Shown: one piece after another, positions 20,741-30,432 of the stretch | How the letters are laid out: the number at the start of each line of letters is the position of its first letter | Position numbering within the stretch: the stretch's first letter is position 1 | Notes under the pieces: generated by a model | Database searches by the model: none | Told to the model about the DNA's origin: nothing | What the model saw: only the letters and a program-made list of their open reading frames with translations | Program-made: the position numbers and the translations under genes | Origin: an uncultured Bacteroidales bacterium | Lineage (GTDB): Bacteria; Bacteroidota; Bacteroidia; Bacteroidales; Paludibacteraceae | Length of the DNA stretch: 31,033 nucleotides | Assembly (NCBI GenBank): GCA_946616535.1 | Contig: CAMOJA010000015.1 | Coordinates: 1 to 31,033, forward strand | Reading direction: 5' to 3'

Positions 20741-23329
20741 TTATTCGTTTGTTTCATTGTTATTTGCATCATTTGCATCATTCTCACCATTAAGCGAAGC
20801 GTCACCATTTTCTTCCTCCTCTTTCGGAACGATACAACCGCTGACGAGGCTGTCGTTACGTTTCTGGAGTTCGATCAGTTTGACACCTTGTGCTGCGCGA
20901 CCGGTCTGACGGATGGTTGAGATATCCATGCGGATAGCCGTTCCGGACTTGGTCATCAGCATCAGGTCGTCTGCATCGGTAACTGCCTCAATACCAATAA
21001 GATGGCCTGTCTTCTCAGTTATCTCAATGGTCTTGACACCCTTACCGCCACGGTTCGTCACACGATAGATCGGGTTGCCTTCTTCGTCATCCACCGGCGT
21101 ACGCTTACCAAAGCCGTTCTCCGAAATGACGAGGATAGTCTTGTCTGTACCCTTCTCTACACAAACCGTGCCAATCACGCGATCTTGGCCATCTTCTTCC
21201 AAAGTAATTGCTTTCACACCCGTTGCGCCACGGCCCATCGGACGTACGCCGCCCTCGTTGAAACGAACGACTTTACCGTTGTACGAAGCCACCAACATCT
21301 CGCTCTCGCCATCGGTCAGAGTAACGCCAATCAACTCGTCGCCTTCACGCAGACCCAATGCGATGATTCCGTTTGTGCGAGGACGGCTATATGACTCCAA
21401 GGTCGTCTTCTTCATCAATCCGTTCTTGGTGATGAAGATCAGGAAGTGGCTGTTGACATATTCTGCGTCATTCAAGCCCTTCACGTTGATACAGGTACGA
21501 ACCTTATCACCCTTCTGCAGGTTGATCATGTTCTGGATAGCACGGCCTTTGGATTGCTTGTTGCCTTCCGGCAGGTCGTAAACCTTCTGCCAATATAGAC
21601 GACCCATCTCCGTGAAGAACATCATCGTCGAGTGCATCGAAGCCTGATAAACCTTCTCGATGAAGTCCTGATCACGTGCGCTACCGGCTTTCGAACCGAT
21701 ACCGCCACGGCTCTGTTGACGGAAGTCAGCCAGCGGAGTACGTTTGATATAACCCAGATGAGAAATAGTGATCACCATCTCGTCGTCGGCGTACATATCT
21801 TCCGGATTGAACTCCGTCGCCATCTTCACGATCTTCGTGCGGCGCTCATCGCCGTATTTGTCCTTGATCTCGATAAGTTCGGAATTGATGACGTCGTAAC
21901 GCATCTCCTCGCTTGCCAGCAACTCGTTCAAATGAGCGATCAACTTCTCGATCTCCTCATATTCAGCCTTCAACTCATCGATGCGCAGGCCGGTGAGAGC
22001 CGACAGACGCATATCTACGATAGCTTTCGATTGCAGGTTATCCAACTCAAAACGCTTCTCCAAGTTAGCCTGAGCATCAGCCGGAGTGCGGCTTGCACGG
22101 ATGATACGAACCACCTCGTCGATATTATCTACGGCGATGATCAAGCCCTCTAAAATGTGGGCACGCTCCTCTGCCTTACGCAACTCAAAGCGCGTACGGC
22201 GAGTAACGACGTCCATGCGGTGCTCGATGAAGTTATATACCAGGTCTTTGAGGTTCAGCAGCATAGGACGACCCTTGACCAAGGCGATGCTATTGACAGC
22301 AAAGCTCGACTGCAGGGCGGTGAACTTATACAGCTTGTTCAGCACCACCTGTGCGTTGGCGTCGCGCTTCACCTCGATGACGATACGGATGTCGCGCTTC
22401 GACTGGTCGGAGATATCCGAGATACCCTCGATCTTCTTGTCCGAAACGAGCTCAGCGATGGCCTTAACCAGGTCAGCCTTTACCACGCCGTAAGGCAACT
22501 CCGTAATAATGATACGCTCGCGACCGTTGTCCTCGGTCTCGATGTCGGCATTCGAACGGATGATCACGCGGCCACGACCAGTCTCATAGGCGTCCTTCAC
22601 GCCCTGATAGCCGTATATCGTACCGCCCGTCGGGAAGTCCGGTGCCTTGATATAATCCATGAGGCGCTCTACGGTGATATCCTCTACGGTCGGGTCAGCA
22701 ATGCGGGCCTTGATATTATCGATATAGGCCTTGCAACCGTCGATCACCTCACCCAAGTTATGGGTCGGCATGTTGGTAGCCATACCTACGGCGATACCGC
22801 TTGCGCCGTTCACCAGCAGGTTCGGGAAGCGGCACGGCAATACGACCGGCTCACGCAGCGTATCGTCGAAGTTGAGCTGCATATCCACGGTGTCCTTGTC
22901 GATATCACGCAGCATTTCCTCGGCCAGTTTCGAGAGACGTGCCTCGGTATAACGCATAGCTGCGGCACCGTCACCGTCCACCGATCCGAAGTTACCCTGG
23001 CCGTCCACCAGGCAATAACGCATATTCCACGGCTGGGCCATACGTACCAGCGTGCCGTAGATCGAGCTATCACCATGCGGGTGGAACTTACCCATTACCT
23101 CACCCACGATACGAGCCGATTTCTTGGTCGGCTTGTCGGAGGTGTTGCCCAGTTCGTTCATTCCAAACAGCACACGGCGGTGAACAGGCTTGAAACCGTC
23201 GCGCACATCCGGCAACGCACGGCTCACAATCACACTCATCGAGTAATCGATGTACGAGGACTTCATCTCCTCGTCAATCTTCACAGGAATGATGTGATCA
23301 TTCTTAATCAAATCGTTGTTTTCTTCCAT
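20741..23329 (-). CDS. gyrA: DNA gyrase subunit A
   Basis: 862 residues. The breakage-reunion domain has the catalytic Tyr127 in AMRYTEARL and the quinolone pocket KFHPHGDSSIYGTLVRMAQP at 81-100. The C-terminal beta-pinwheel carries repeated blades such as GIIALGLREGDELIGV and the GyrA-box-like stretch QQSRGGIGSKAG (a glutamine-rich, glycine-rich strand-wrapping motif). It cuts and reseals DNA with GyrB to add negative supercoils. The acidic Asn/Asp-rich tail (GENDANDANNNETNE) is low-complexity. Ser88 equals E. coli Ser83, but the position of E. coli Asp87 is Gly92. It is the first gene of a nine-gene run and has its own promoter. Confidence 0.98.
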   Translation of the reverse strand: MEENNDLIKNDHIIPVKIDEEMKSSYIDYSMSVIVSRALPDVRDGFKPVHRRVLFGMNELGNTSDKPTKKSARIVGEVMGKFHPHGDSSIYGTLVRMAQPWNMRYCLVDGQGNFGSVDGDGAAAMRYTEARLSKLAEEMLRDIDKDTVDMQLNFDDTLREPVVLPCRFPNLLVNGASGIAVGMATNMPTHNLGEVIDGCKAYIDNIKARIADPTVEDITVERLMDYIKAPDFPTGGTIYGYQGVKDAYETGRGRVIIRSNADIETEDNGRERIIITELPYGVVKADLVKAIAELVSDKKIEGISDISDQSKRDIRIVIEVKRDANAQVVLNKLYKFTALQSSFAVNSIALVKGRPMLLNLKDLVYNFIEHRMDVVTRRTRFELRKAEERAHILEGLIIAVDNIDEVVRIIRASRTPADAQANLEKRFELDNLQSKAIVDMRLSALTGLRIDELKAEYEEIEKLIAHLNELLASEEMRYDVINSELIEIKDKYGDERRTKIVKMATEFNPEDMYADDEMVITISHLGYIKRTPLADFRQQSRGGIGSKAGSARDQDFIEKVYQASMHSTMMFFTEMGRLYWQKVYDLPEGNKQSKGRAIQNMINLQKGDKVRTCINVKGLNDAEYVNSHFLIFITKNGLMKKTTLESYSRPRTNGIIALGLREGDELIGVTLTDGESEMLVASYNGKVVRFNEGGVRPMGRGATGVKAITLEEDGQDRVIGTVCVEKGTDKTILVISENGFGKRTPVDDEEGNPIYRVTNRGGKGVKTIEITEKTGHLIGIEAVTDADDLMLMTKSGTAIRMDISTIRQTGRAAQGVKLIELQKRNDSLVSGCIVPKEEEENGDASLNGENDANDANNNETNE

Positions 23330-23367
23330 TTTGTATTGTTGTTTATTTAATTATTTTCTGGCTTTCT

Positions 23368-23423
23368 TAGGTCGTCCTAGGTCTTCTTAGGTCATGCTAT
23401 GTCTACCTAGGTCGTCCTAGTCC
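23368..23423. repeat. 10-bp tandem repeat (TAGGTCNTCC) in the gyrA leader
   Basis: Units begin at 23368, 23378, 23388, 23398 and 23408, with a partial sixth at 23418. The array lies wholly between the gyrA promoter and its start codon, hence inside the untranslated leader. A related TAGG series lies after prfC (27715-27743). Confidence 0.85.
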
Positions 23424-23438
23424 ATACATTTTGCGCTG

Positions 23439-23470
23439 CAAAATTACAAAAAATCTTCGACATGTGCAAA
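23439..23470 (-). promoter_or_regulatory. Promoter of the gyrA run
   Basis: Minus strand TTTG (23470-23467), 20 bp, TAATTTTG (23446-23439). Transcription should start near 23432, giving a leader of about 100 bases that holds the 10-bp repeats. It probably drives gyrA through the secreted phosphoesterase. Confidence 0.8.
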
Positions 23471-23674
23471 TATTTTTTCATTTTTTTTTGATTTTTCTTT
23501 CTTTTCCGACAGAACCCCGACAGAAAACTTTCATGCGCTTAGAACGCAAATATATGCCCTTTATGCCCGTTTTAGCCATTCATACGCGCACGACCACACG
23601 TGAGAACATAACTTCCCCACTCTTTCTTTCCAGCTCTCAAACCCGAACAAAAAATCTACAAAAATTTATTTTTG
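23471..23674. other. Spacer between the divergent gyrA and pheT promoters
   Basis: No gene is supported. The stretch is T-rich at its left end and holds two adjacent copies of CCGACAGAAMM (23506-23516 and 23517-23527), again with an 11-bp period. The rest shows no clear structure. Confidence 0.5.
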
Positions 23675-23706
23675 TTTGCGTATGTCATTTTTTTTGCGTA
23701 ACTTTG
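23675..23706 (+). promoter_or_regulatory. Promoter of the pheT operon
   Basis: TTTG at 23675-23678, 20 bp, TAACTTTG at 23699-23706. TTTGCGTA words occur at 23675 and 23694, and ATACGCA near 23721, echoing the palindrome at the ispE promoter. TTTGTGAA is at 23714-23721. Transcription should start near 23713. Confidence 0.8.
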
Positions 23707-23743
23707 CACGCAATTTGTGAATACGCATAAATATTACTGAAAA

Positions 23744-26221
23744 ATGAATATATCTTACAAATGGTTAAAACGCTACATCGCATTGCCTGACGATGCAGAG
23801 ACAGTAGCGAAAATTCTTACTTCTATCGGTCTGGAAGTGGGTACCGTAGAAGCGGTAGAAACGATCAAAGGCGGTCTCAAAGGACTCGTTGTGGGCGAAG
23901 TGCTGACTTGTGTTCCCCATCCTAACTCCGACCATCTCCATCTCACAACCGTCAACATCGGCGAGGGCGAACCCTTACCTATTGTCTGTGGCGCACCGAA
24001 CGTAGCTGCAGGACAAAAAGTCATTGTGGCTACTATCGGAACCGTCCTCTACGACGGTGATCAGTCTTTTACGATCAAAAAAGGCAAACTCCGCGGCGAG
24101 GATTCCTTCGGTATGTTATGTGCTGAAGATGAGATCGGCGTCGGAACCAGTCACGACGGTATTATCGTTCTGCCGGCGGACACGCCGGTCGGTATGAAAG
24201 CAGCCGATTATTACCACATAGAGAATGACACCATCATCGAGGTGGATATCACGCCTAACCGTTCAGACGCAGCTTCCCACTATGGTGTAGCACGCGATCT
24301 CTATGCCTATTACAAGGCGCACGGACAGGAAGTGGCACTTACCAAACCCTCTGTAGACGAATTTAAGTTAGACCTCAACGAATCGCCGATTAAAGTAGTG
24401 GTAGAAGCACCGGATGCAGCTCCGCGTTATTCGGGTCTCTATATCCAGGGCGTAGAAGTGAAGGAGTCGCCGGAATGGCTCAAAAACAGCCTTCTCGCTA
24501 TCGGACTTCGCCCGATTAACAACATCGTCGATGTCACGAACTTCGTCCTGCACGAGTGCGGACAAGCGCTCCACGCCTTCGATGCCGACAAAATAAAGGG
24601 CAACGAGATCCACGTTCGCTATGCGAACCAAGGAGAGAAATTCGTTACCCTCGATGGCGTAGAGCGCACGATGGACGCACGCGACCTCATGATTGCCAAC
24701 AAAGAAGAAGCAATGTGCATCGCCGGCGTTTTCGGAGGACTCGAGAGCGGTGTCACGGAGAATACCAAGAACATCTTCCTCGAATCCGCCTATTTCGACC
24801 CCGTAACCATCCGCAAAACCAGCCGCAGACACCAGCTCCAGACCGACGCATCTTTCCGATACGAGCGCGGTTGCGATCCTTGCAATACACTTTACGTTCT
24901 CAAACGCGCCGCTTTGCTTATTCAATCAGTAGCAAAAGGGACTTTTGTCGGACCAATCCTAGACCATACAGCAGATGTTACGCTACTCTCACCCTGGTCT
25001 GTGACCATCGATATTAACCGCGTCAACCGCCTTATCGGCAAGGCCATCGGCGAGAATACGATTGAAACGATCCTCAAAGCTCTTGAGATCGAGATCTTGA
25101 GCAAAAACGGCTCTGTTTGGCAACTTGCCGTTCCCCGCTACCGTGTGGACGTACAGCGCGAGTGCGACGTTGTGGAGGATATCCTCCGTATCTACGGCTA
25201 CGACAATGTGGAGTTCCCCGAGAAACTGAATACCAGCCTCGCGTATGGCATCAAACCCGACCCCGAGAAACTGCGTCGGAAGATTGCGGAACAACTGACC
25301 GCACAGGGTTTCAACGAGATTCTCAATAACTCGCTGACGAAAATCGCATACTACGAGCCGTTAACCGAACTCACGCTTGACACTTGTGTCAAGATCATGA
25401 ATCCGCTGAGCCAAGACCTCGGCGTGATGCGTCAGACGCTTCTCTTCGGCGGACTTGAGTCCATCGCACGTAACGCCAACCGCAAGAACAGCGACCTCAA
25501 GTTCTATGAGTTCGGCAACTGCTATCATTTCCATGCCAATCCTGCCGCGCGTGAGCATAATCCCGAGAACTCGCTTGTCGAGTACTCCGAAGAACCGCAT
25601 ATCGGTCTTTGGCTCACGGGTAACAAAGCCGCACAGAGCTGGGTACGCAAAGAGGAAAAAACCACGTTCTACCAACTCCATGCCTATGTTAACAACATCC
25701 TTGTGCGCCTAGGTGTGGACATCGATAAAGTGACCGTAGAGCGCTTGGAGAACGAACTTTTCTCTGACGGACTCGTCCTCAAGCCCGCTAACGGCAAGCC
25801 TTTAGGCTTCATCGGCATCGTGGCGCGTAAGCAACTCAAAGCCTTTGATATCGACCAGGAAGTGTATTACGCAGACCTCGATTGGAACCAACTGCTCAAG
25901 CAGAACAAGCAATACAAAGCGGTTATCAACGACCTGCCCAAATATCCGGAGGTAAAACGTGACTTTGCGCTTCTCGTGGATAAATCCATCGAATTTGCAG
26001 ACCTCGCCCGCGAAGCTTTTGCTACCGAGCGCAAGCTCCTCAAGAACGTCTATCTCTTCGACGTCTATGAAGGCAAGAATCTCGAGGCAGGCAAGAAATC
26101 CTATGCACTCTCCTTCATCCTTCAGGATGCAGAGAACACGCTCAAAGATACCCAGATTGAGAACATTATGAACCGCCTCAAAAAGACCTTTGAGGACAAA
26201 TTTGGCGCCACATTACGCTAA
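23744..26221 (+). CDS. pheT: Phenylalanine-tRNA ligase beta subunit
   Basis: 825 residues, full length. The N-terminus [20 protein letters not shown] leads to a tRNA-binding OB domain (about 40-150, with [15 protein letters not shown]), a B3/B4 editing domain with [20 protein letters not shown] and [10 protein letters not shown], a B5 domain (about 410-480), the core with EFGNCYHF, and a C-terminal ferredoxin-fold anticodon-binding domain (about 730-825, with [14 protein letters not shown]). With the alpha subunit, encoded elsewhere, it charges tRNA-Phe and edits mischarged tyrosine. Its stop overlaps the prfC start by one base. Transcription starts about 30 bases upstream. Confidence 0.97.
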   Translation: MNISYKWLKRYIALPDDAETVAKILTSIGLEVGTVEAVETIKGGLKGLVVGEVLTCVPHPNSDHLHLTTVNIGEGEPLPIVCGAPNVAAGQKVIVATIGTVLYDGDQSFTIKKGKLRGEDSFGMLCAEDEIGVGTSHDGIIVLPADTPVGMKAADYYHIENDTIIEVDITPNRSDAASHYGVARDLYAYYKAHGQEVALTKPSVDEFKLDLNESPIKVVVEAPDAAPRYSGLYIQGVEVKESPEWLKNSLLAIGLRPINNIVDVTNFVLHECGQALHAFDADKIKGNEIHVRYANQGEKFVTLDGVERTMDARDLMIANKEEAMCIAGVFGGLESGVTENTKNIFLESAYFDPVTIRKTSRRHQLQTDASFRYERGCDPCNTLYVLKRAALLIQSVAKGTFVGPILDHTADVTLLSPWSVTIDINRVNRLIGKAIGENTIETILKALEIEILSKNGSVWQLAVPRYRVDVQRECDVVEDILRIYGYDNVEFPEKLNTSLAYGIKPDPEKLRRKIAEQLTAQGFNEILNNSLTKIAYYEPLTELTLDTCVKIMNPLSQDLGVMRQTLLFGGLESIARNANRKNSDLKFYEFGNCYHFHANPAAREHNPENSLVEYSEEPHIGLWLTGNKAAQSWVRKEEKTTFYQLHAYVNNILVRLGVDIDKVTVERLENELFSDGLVLKPANGKPLGFIGIVARKQLKAFDIDQEVYYADLDWNQLLKQNKQYKAVINDLPKYPEVKRDFALLVDKSIEFADLAREAFATERKLLKNVYLFDVYEGKNLEAGKKSYALSFILQDAENTLKDTQIENIMNRLKKTFEDKFGATLR

Positions 26222-27717
26222 TGCTCCCATCTTCTGACCAAAACGAAATATTAAAACGTCGCACTTTTGCGATCATTTCGCACCCGGATGCCGGTAAAAC
26301 GACCCTGACAGAAAAACTCCTGCTCTACGGAGGCGCTATTCACGTAGCCGGAGCGGTTAAATCCAATAAGATCCGCAAAACGGCTACCTCCGACTGGATG
26401 GAGATTGAGAAGCAACGTGGTATCTCTGTGGCAACTTCAGTCATGGGCTTTGACTACGCAGGGCATCATATCAACATCCTTGACACCCCGGGACACCAGG
26501 ATTTCGCGGAAGACACCTTCCGTACGCTTACCGCGGTTGACTCAGCCATCGTCGTCATCGACTCCGCAAAAGGTGTCGAGACGCAGACACGCCGACTCAT
26601 GGAAGTATGCCGGATGCGCAAAACACCAGTCATGGTTTTCATGAACAAGATGGACCGCGAGGGTAAAGATCCGTTCGACTTAATGGACGAAGCGGAGAAA
26701 GAACTCGGTATTCATTGTACGCCTGTCACATGGGCGAACGGACAGGGCCTCAAATTTGAGTCCGTCTTCGCACTCAATAATCGCCCGGCAGAACTATCCG
26801 AGAAACTGCAAGAAGATCTGGAGATGATTGATGGCGTATATCCGGAGTTTGACAAAGAAGCATACCTTCGTGGTGACTTGGCTCCTGTCTTCTTCGGCTC
26901 GGCGTACAAGACCATCGGAGTGCAGGAGTTGTTGGATTTTCTCGTAGCCAATGCTCCCTCGCCTCTTCCTGTTAATGCAGAAGAGCGCACCGTAGAACCG
27001 ATGGAAGATAAGTTCACAGCTTTCTGTTTTAAGATCCATGCCAACATGGATCCGAACCATCGCTCGTGCATCGCGTTCTTCAAGATCTGTTCCGGTAAGT
27101 TCCTGCGCAACACCTATTATTATCACGTGCGCAAGGACCAGCAGATGCGTTTTGCCGCTCCGACCTGCTTCATGGCACAAAAGAAAGAGACCGTCGATGA
27201 AGCTTTTGCAGGAGACGTAGTAGGTCTGCCCGATACCGGTAACTTCAAGATCGGAGACACGCTCACAGCCGGAGAGAAACTGCATTTCAAGGGACTTCCT
27301 TCCTTCTCGCCGGAGATGTTCAAATACATCGACAACGCTGATCCGATGCGTCAAAAACAACTGGAGAAAGGTATCAACCAGCTTATGGACGAAGGTGTGG
27401 CACAGCTCTTTGTGAGCCAACTCAACGGCCGTAAGATTATCGGAACGGTGGGACAACTCCAGTTTGAAGTCATCCAATACCGTCTCGAGCACGAGTATCA
27501 GGCTAAATGCCGCTGGCAACCGCTTCAGATGTACAAAGCCTGCTGGATTGAGTCCGACGACGATGCCGAACTCGACACCTTCAAGAAACGCAAAGCGCAA
27601 TATATGGCGACGGACAAAGAAGGCCGCGATGTCTTCATGGCGGATTCCGCGTACGTCCTCTCCATGGCGCAGCAGGACTATAAACATATTACCTTCCATT
27701 TCACCTCGGAATTCTAG
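26221..27717 (+). CDS. prfC: Peptide chain release factor 3
   Basis: 498 residues, somewhat shorter than the usual 520-530, mainly at the C-terminus. The GTPase motifs are in order: [15 protein letters not shown] (G1), GISVATSV (G2), DTPGHQDF (G3) and NKMDRE (G4). The sequence [18 protein letters not shown] and the RF3-type C-terminal domain with [19 protein letters not shown] distinguish it from EF-G and TetM. It recycles RF1 and RF2 from terminated ribosomes. Coupled to pheT by a one-base overlap; the TAG stop also begins a TAGG repeat. Confidence 0.95.
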   Translation: MLPSSDQNEILKRRTFAIISHPDAGKTTLTEKLLLYGGAIHVAGAVKSNKIRKTATSDWMEIEKQRGISVATSVMGFDYAGHHINILDTPGHQDFAEDTFRTLTAVDSAIVVIDSAKGVETQTRRLMEVCRMRKTPVMVFMNKMDREGKDPFDLMDEAEKELGIHCTPVTWANGQGLKFESVFALNNRPAELSEKLQEDLEMIDGVYPEFDKEAYLRGDLAPVFFGSAYKTIGVQELLDFLVANAPSPLPVNAEERTVEPMEDKFTAFCFKIHANMDPNHRSCIAFFKICSGKFLRNTYYYHVRKDQQMRFAAPTCFMAQKKETVDEAFAGDVVGLPDTGNFKIGDTLTAGEKLHFKGLPSFSPEMFKYIDNADPMRQKQLEKGINQLMDEGVAQLFVSQLNGRKIIGTVGQLQFEVIQYRLEHEYQAKCRWQPLQMYKACWIESDDDAELDTFKKRKAQYMATDKEGRDVFMADSAYVLSMAQQDYKHITFHFTSEF

Positions 27718-27743
27718 GGCCATAGGATTCCTAGGAAACTAGG
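27715..27743. repeat. TAGG series after prfC
   Basis: TAGG occurs at 27715, 27723, 27732 and 27740, about every 8-9 bp, including the stop codon of prfC. It resembles the TAGG-based array of the gyrA leader at 23368. Confidence 0.5.
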
Positions 27744-27766
27744 ACAACCAGTAAAATCAAATCAAT

Positions 27767-29065
27767 ATGAAAAACAGATCACTACAAATCCGCCTCATCG
27801 TCATGAACTTCCTGGAGTTCGCTGTCTGGGGCGCGTACTTAACCTCCATGGGAACATACCTCTTCAAACAAGGTATGGGTCAGCACATCGGTTGGTTCTA
27901 CTCCATCCAAGGTATCGTCAGCCTTTTCATGCCTGCGTTGATGGGTATCGTGGCGGATCGCTGGATTCAGGCGCAAAAGACGCTCAGTCTTTGTCACGCC
28001 TTAGCGGGTCTCTTCATGTGTGCTGCAGGCCTCTACGCTTATACGGCGGCGGATGTACATTTTGCTACCCTCTTCTCGTTGTACACAATCTCCGTAGCAT
28101 TCTTCATGCCGACTATCGCGCTTACTAACTCCGTGGCTTTCAATGCCTTAGTAAAAGCCGGTATGGATACCGTGAAGGACTTTCCACCGATTCGTGTGTT
28201 TGGTACAGTGGGCTTCATCGCGACTATGTGGTGTATTGACCTGCTCGGCTTCCAAGCTACCCCGTGGCAGTTTGTCGTTTCCGGCGGTCTGAGCATTCTC
28301 TTAGCAGCATATTCGCTCACCCTTCCGGCTTGTGAGATCAAGAAAGCAGAAGGATCGGTCGATCTCGTAGAGGCACTCGGTCTGAAGGCCTTTGCGCTCT
28401 TCAAACAAAAGAAGATGGCGCTCTTCTTCATCTTCTCGATGATGCTGGGTATGTGTCTGCAGGTGACGAATAGTTATGCAAACCCCTTCATCACCTCGTT
28501 TGGCGCGATCGAAGAGTTTGCTAACACCTTTGGTGTTCAGCACGCGAATATCCTCATCTCCATCAGCCAAATCTGCGAAGCACTCTGTATCTTGGCAATC
28601 CCGTTCTTCCTCAAACGCTTCGGAATCAAGAACGTCATGCTTATGGCGATGTTTGCGTGGGTCTTCCGTTTTGGTTTCTTCGGAGCCGGAAACCCGGGAT
28701 TCCCCGGCGTGATACTCTTCATCCTCAGCTGCATCGTCTATGGCTTTGCTTTTGACTTCTTCAATATCTCCGGTGCGCTCTACGTCGATCAAGAGACTGA
28801 AGAAGCACAGCGTTCGTCTGCACAAGGACTCTTTATGATGATGACCAACGGTTTCGGAGCTACTATCGGTACGCTCTCTGCACAAGCGATTGTCAATAAA
28901 CTCGTTATGGCAGAGGAAGTCACTTCGCAAGGACCGCTCGCTGTTTGGGATGGTTGGAAACAAGCGTGGTACATCTTTGCAGGCTTTGCACTTGTCGTTG
29001 CAATCTCCTTCTGGATCTTCTTCCCGAAAACCCCGGTGAACAAGAACCTTGAAGTGAAACACTAA
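27767..29065 (+). CDS. Nucleoside:H+ symporter of the NupG/XapB MFS family
   Basis: 432 residues with about 12 membrane helices. The N-terminal IRLIVMNFLEFAVWGAYLTS with MGTYLFKQGMGQHIGWFYS, and later PPIRVFGTVGFIATMW, are characteristic of the nucleoside:H+ symporter (NupG/XapB) branch of the major facilitator superfamily. The central loop (about 200-225) is charged (CEIKKAEGSVDLVEALGL). Likely role: uptake of purine or pyrimidine nucleosides using the proton gradient. It lies 49 bp after prfC and 23 bp before gldF, so it probably shares the pheT transcript. Confidence 0.9.
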   Translation: MKNRSLQIRLIVMNFLEFAVWGAYLTSMGTYLFKQGMGQHIGWFYSIQGIVSLFMPALMGIVADRWIQAQKTLSLCHALAGLFMCAAGLYAYTAADVHFATLFSLYTISVAFFMPTIALTNSVAFNALVKAGMDTVKDFPPIRVFGTVGFIATMWCIDLLGFQATPWQFVVSGGLSILLAAYSLTLPACEIKKAEGSVDLVEALGLKAFALFKQKKMALFFIFSMMLGMCLQVTNSYANPFITSFGAIEEFANTFGVQHANILISISQICEALCILAIPFFLKRFGIKNVMLMAMFAWVFRFGFFGAGNPGFPGVILFILSCIVYGFAFDFFNISGALYVDQETEEAQRSSAQGLFMMMTNGFGATIGTLSAQAIVNKLVMAEEVTSQGPLAVWDGWKQAWYIFAGFALVVAISFWIFFPKTPVNKNLEVKH

Positions 29066-29076
29066 ATGGCTAAATA

Positions 29077-29091
29077 ACCAAATGGTAAATG
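29077..29091 (+). repeat. 15-bp word ACCAAATGGTAAATG at the gldF start
   Basis: An exact copy of the 15-mer at 30150-30164. Its last three bases are the ATG start codon of gldF, so the repeat appears to supply the start codon. Confidence 0.7.
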
Positions 29092-29754
29092 TATAAGAAG
29101 GAACTTACATATTATTTCTCTACGCCGATTGCGTACATCGTCATAGGCTTGTATCAATTGGCGATCAGCCTTTTCCTCTGGGTGATACCCGGTCAATGGA
29201 ACATCATTGATTCCGGGTACGCCCAAGTGGACGGACTCTTCCAATTATCGCCATGGCTCTTCATGTTGCTCTGTCCTGCATTAACCATGCGGCTTCTCTC
29301 CGAAGAACGTCAGTCGGGCATCTGGGACCTTGTTCGCGCAAAACCCATCTCGCTTACGCGTATTATGCTCGGTAAGTATTTTGCGGCATGGACATTAGTT
29401 CTAATCGGTCTGTTACCCTGTTTCGTTCACTATTTTGTAGTGGCATATATGGCAGAACCGATGGGTAACTTGGACAGCGGTGCCTTCTTGGGTTCGTTCA
29501 TTGGCTTGATACTTTTGTCGGGTACATTTATGGCGATCGGTCTGCTCTGCGCTACGTTCAGCAAGAGCCAGATTGTTTGTTTCATCTCCGGTGCACTAAG
29601 CTGTTTTGTGCTCTATTGGGTGTTATTGCAGGATCACTACTCTGCCCTTTCCCGCGGAGTCTTAGACCTGCGTGACGTAGTCTTCTTTGTCACCATAGCT
29701 ATTATTGCTATCGTAGCAGCCATTTTTACCATAGATGGTCTCACGAGAAAATAA
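29089..29754 (+). CDS. gldF: GldF-like ABC-2 transporter permease
   Basis: 221 residues with six membrane helices. MYKKELTYYFSTPIAYIVIG, GLYQLAISLFLWVIPGQWNI and LSPWLFMLLCPALTMRLLSE followed by ERQSGIWDLVRAKPISLTRI match GldF, the membrane permease of the GldA-GldF-GldG ABC system of Bacteroidota. In flavobacteria GldAFG supports gliding; in non-gliding Bacteroidales the role is unknown. GldA and GldG are not in the window, which is unusual because gldF and gldG usually adjoin. It could function with a distant partner or be a stand-alone ABC-2 permease. Start within the 15-bp repeat word. Confidence 0.9.
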   Translation: MYKKELTYYFSTPIAYIVIGLYQLAISLFLWVIPGQWNIIDSGYAQVDGLFQLSPWLFMLLCPALTMRLLSEERQSGIWDLVRAKPISLTRIMLGKYFAAWTLVLIGLLPCFVHYFVVAYMAEPMGNLDSGAFLGSFIGLILLSGTFMAIGLLCATFSKSQIVCFISGALSCFVLYWVLLQDHYSALSRGVLDLRDVVFFVTIAIIAIVAAIFTIDGLTRK

Positions 29755-29757
29755 ATG

Positions 29758-29789
29758 GTACATGGTAAATGATTAAATCGTACATGGTA
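29758..29789 (+). repeat. GTACATGGTA direct repeat in the gldF-phosphoesterase gap
   Basis: GTACATGGTA occurs at 29758-29767 and 29780-29789, 22 bp apart (two 11-bp turns). The shared ATGGTAAATG (29762-29771) links it to the 15-bp word family. The next ATG begins at the end of the right copy. Confidence 0.6.
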
Positions 29790-30355
29790 TGACAAAAATT
29801 GGCATTTTATCCGATACGCATGGTCTTTTAGACCGCCGCATCTTTGAGCATTTCAAGGATGTCGATGAGATCTGGCATGCCGGTGATATAGGCTCTGCAG
29901 AAGTGTTACAAGCCCTGAGGGAATTCAAGCCCACGCGCGCGGTATATGGAAACATGGATTCCGGCGATGTGCGCTACTCCCTTCCTGAGTTCTACCGTTT
30001 CCGAGTAGAAGAGGTAAACGTCCTTATGACGCATATTGGCGGCTATCCTGGCAAATACAACCCCTGGCTCATTCCCTGGTTCCGCAAAAGTCTCGAAGCA
30101 AAAAATGCCCAAATGACAAATGACCCAATAAATGAACAAATGGTAAATGACCAAATGGTAAATGTCATTGACTTATTTGTCTGCGGTCATAGCCATATTC
30201 TCAAAGTGCAATACGATCCGCTCTATAAATTCCTCACGATGAATCCCGGAGCAGCAGGAAAACAAGGATGGCAACCCTGCCAGACACTTTTGAGATTTAC
30301 CATCGATGGATCAAAAATTGACAATTTGGAAGTAATTGAGCTGGATAGATTGTGA
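29789..30355 (+). CDS. YfcE/MJ0936-type phosphodiesterase
   Basis: 188 residues, cytoplasmic. The calcineurin-like motifs are MTKIGILSDTHG, EIWHAGDIGS, AVYGNMDSGD, LMTHIGGYPG and LFVCGHSHILKV, then the family ending MNPGAAGKQGWQPC. Members are Mn2+-dependent phosphodiesterases of uncertain physiological substrate. The family usually has a short loop between the GGYPGKYNPW region and CGHSH; here an extra low-complexity stretch of about 20 residues (KNAQMTNDPINEQMVNDQ and the following MVN) is encoded by the 15-bp repeat DNA. The insert lies away from the metal ligands, so activity may persist. Confidence 0.9.
   Translation: MTKIGILSDTHGLLDRRIFEHFKDVDEIWHAGDIGSAEVLQALREFKPTRAVYGNMDSGDVRYSLPEFYRFRVEEVNVLMTHIGGYPGKYNPWLIPWFRKSLEAKNAQMTNDPINEQMVNDQMVNVIDLFVCGHSHILKVQYDPLYKFLTMNPGAAGKQGWQPCQTLLRFTIDGSKIDNLEVIELDRL
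30105..30164 (+). repeat. 15-bp repeat inside the phosphodiesterase coding sequence
   Basis: AACAAATGGTAAATG at 30135-30149 and ACCAAATGGTAAATG at 30150-30164 are tandem; related AAATGAC-like words precede from about 30105. The second copy is identical to the word at 29077-29091. It reads in frame without stops as QMVN repeated. Confidence 0.8.
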
Positions 30356-30432
30356 TTTACCCCATAAATAGCGCAAAAAATGTTAAAAAATTGAGATTTT
30401 TGGTGGAATATGTTGTAAAACATAAAAAAAGA

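Noticed and set aside
22157..23350. A 397-codon open frame opposite gyrA
   Set aside because: Shadow of the conserved GyrA coding strand; composition typical of antisense frames.
23431..23730. A 99-codon frame between gyrA and pheT
   Set aside because: It runs over both divergent promoters and low-complexity T-tracts; the product has no coding character.
28301..29062. A 253-codon minus-strand frame opposite the nucleoside transporter
   Set aside because: Charged low-complexity shadow of a membrane-protein gene; no independent support.
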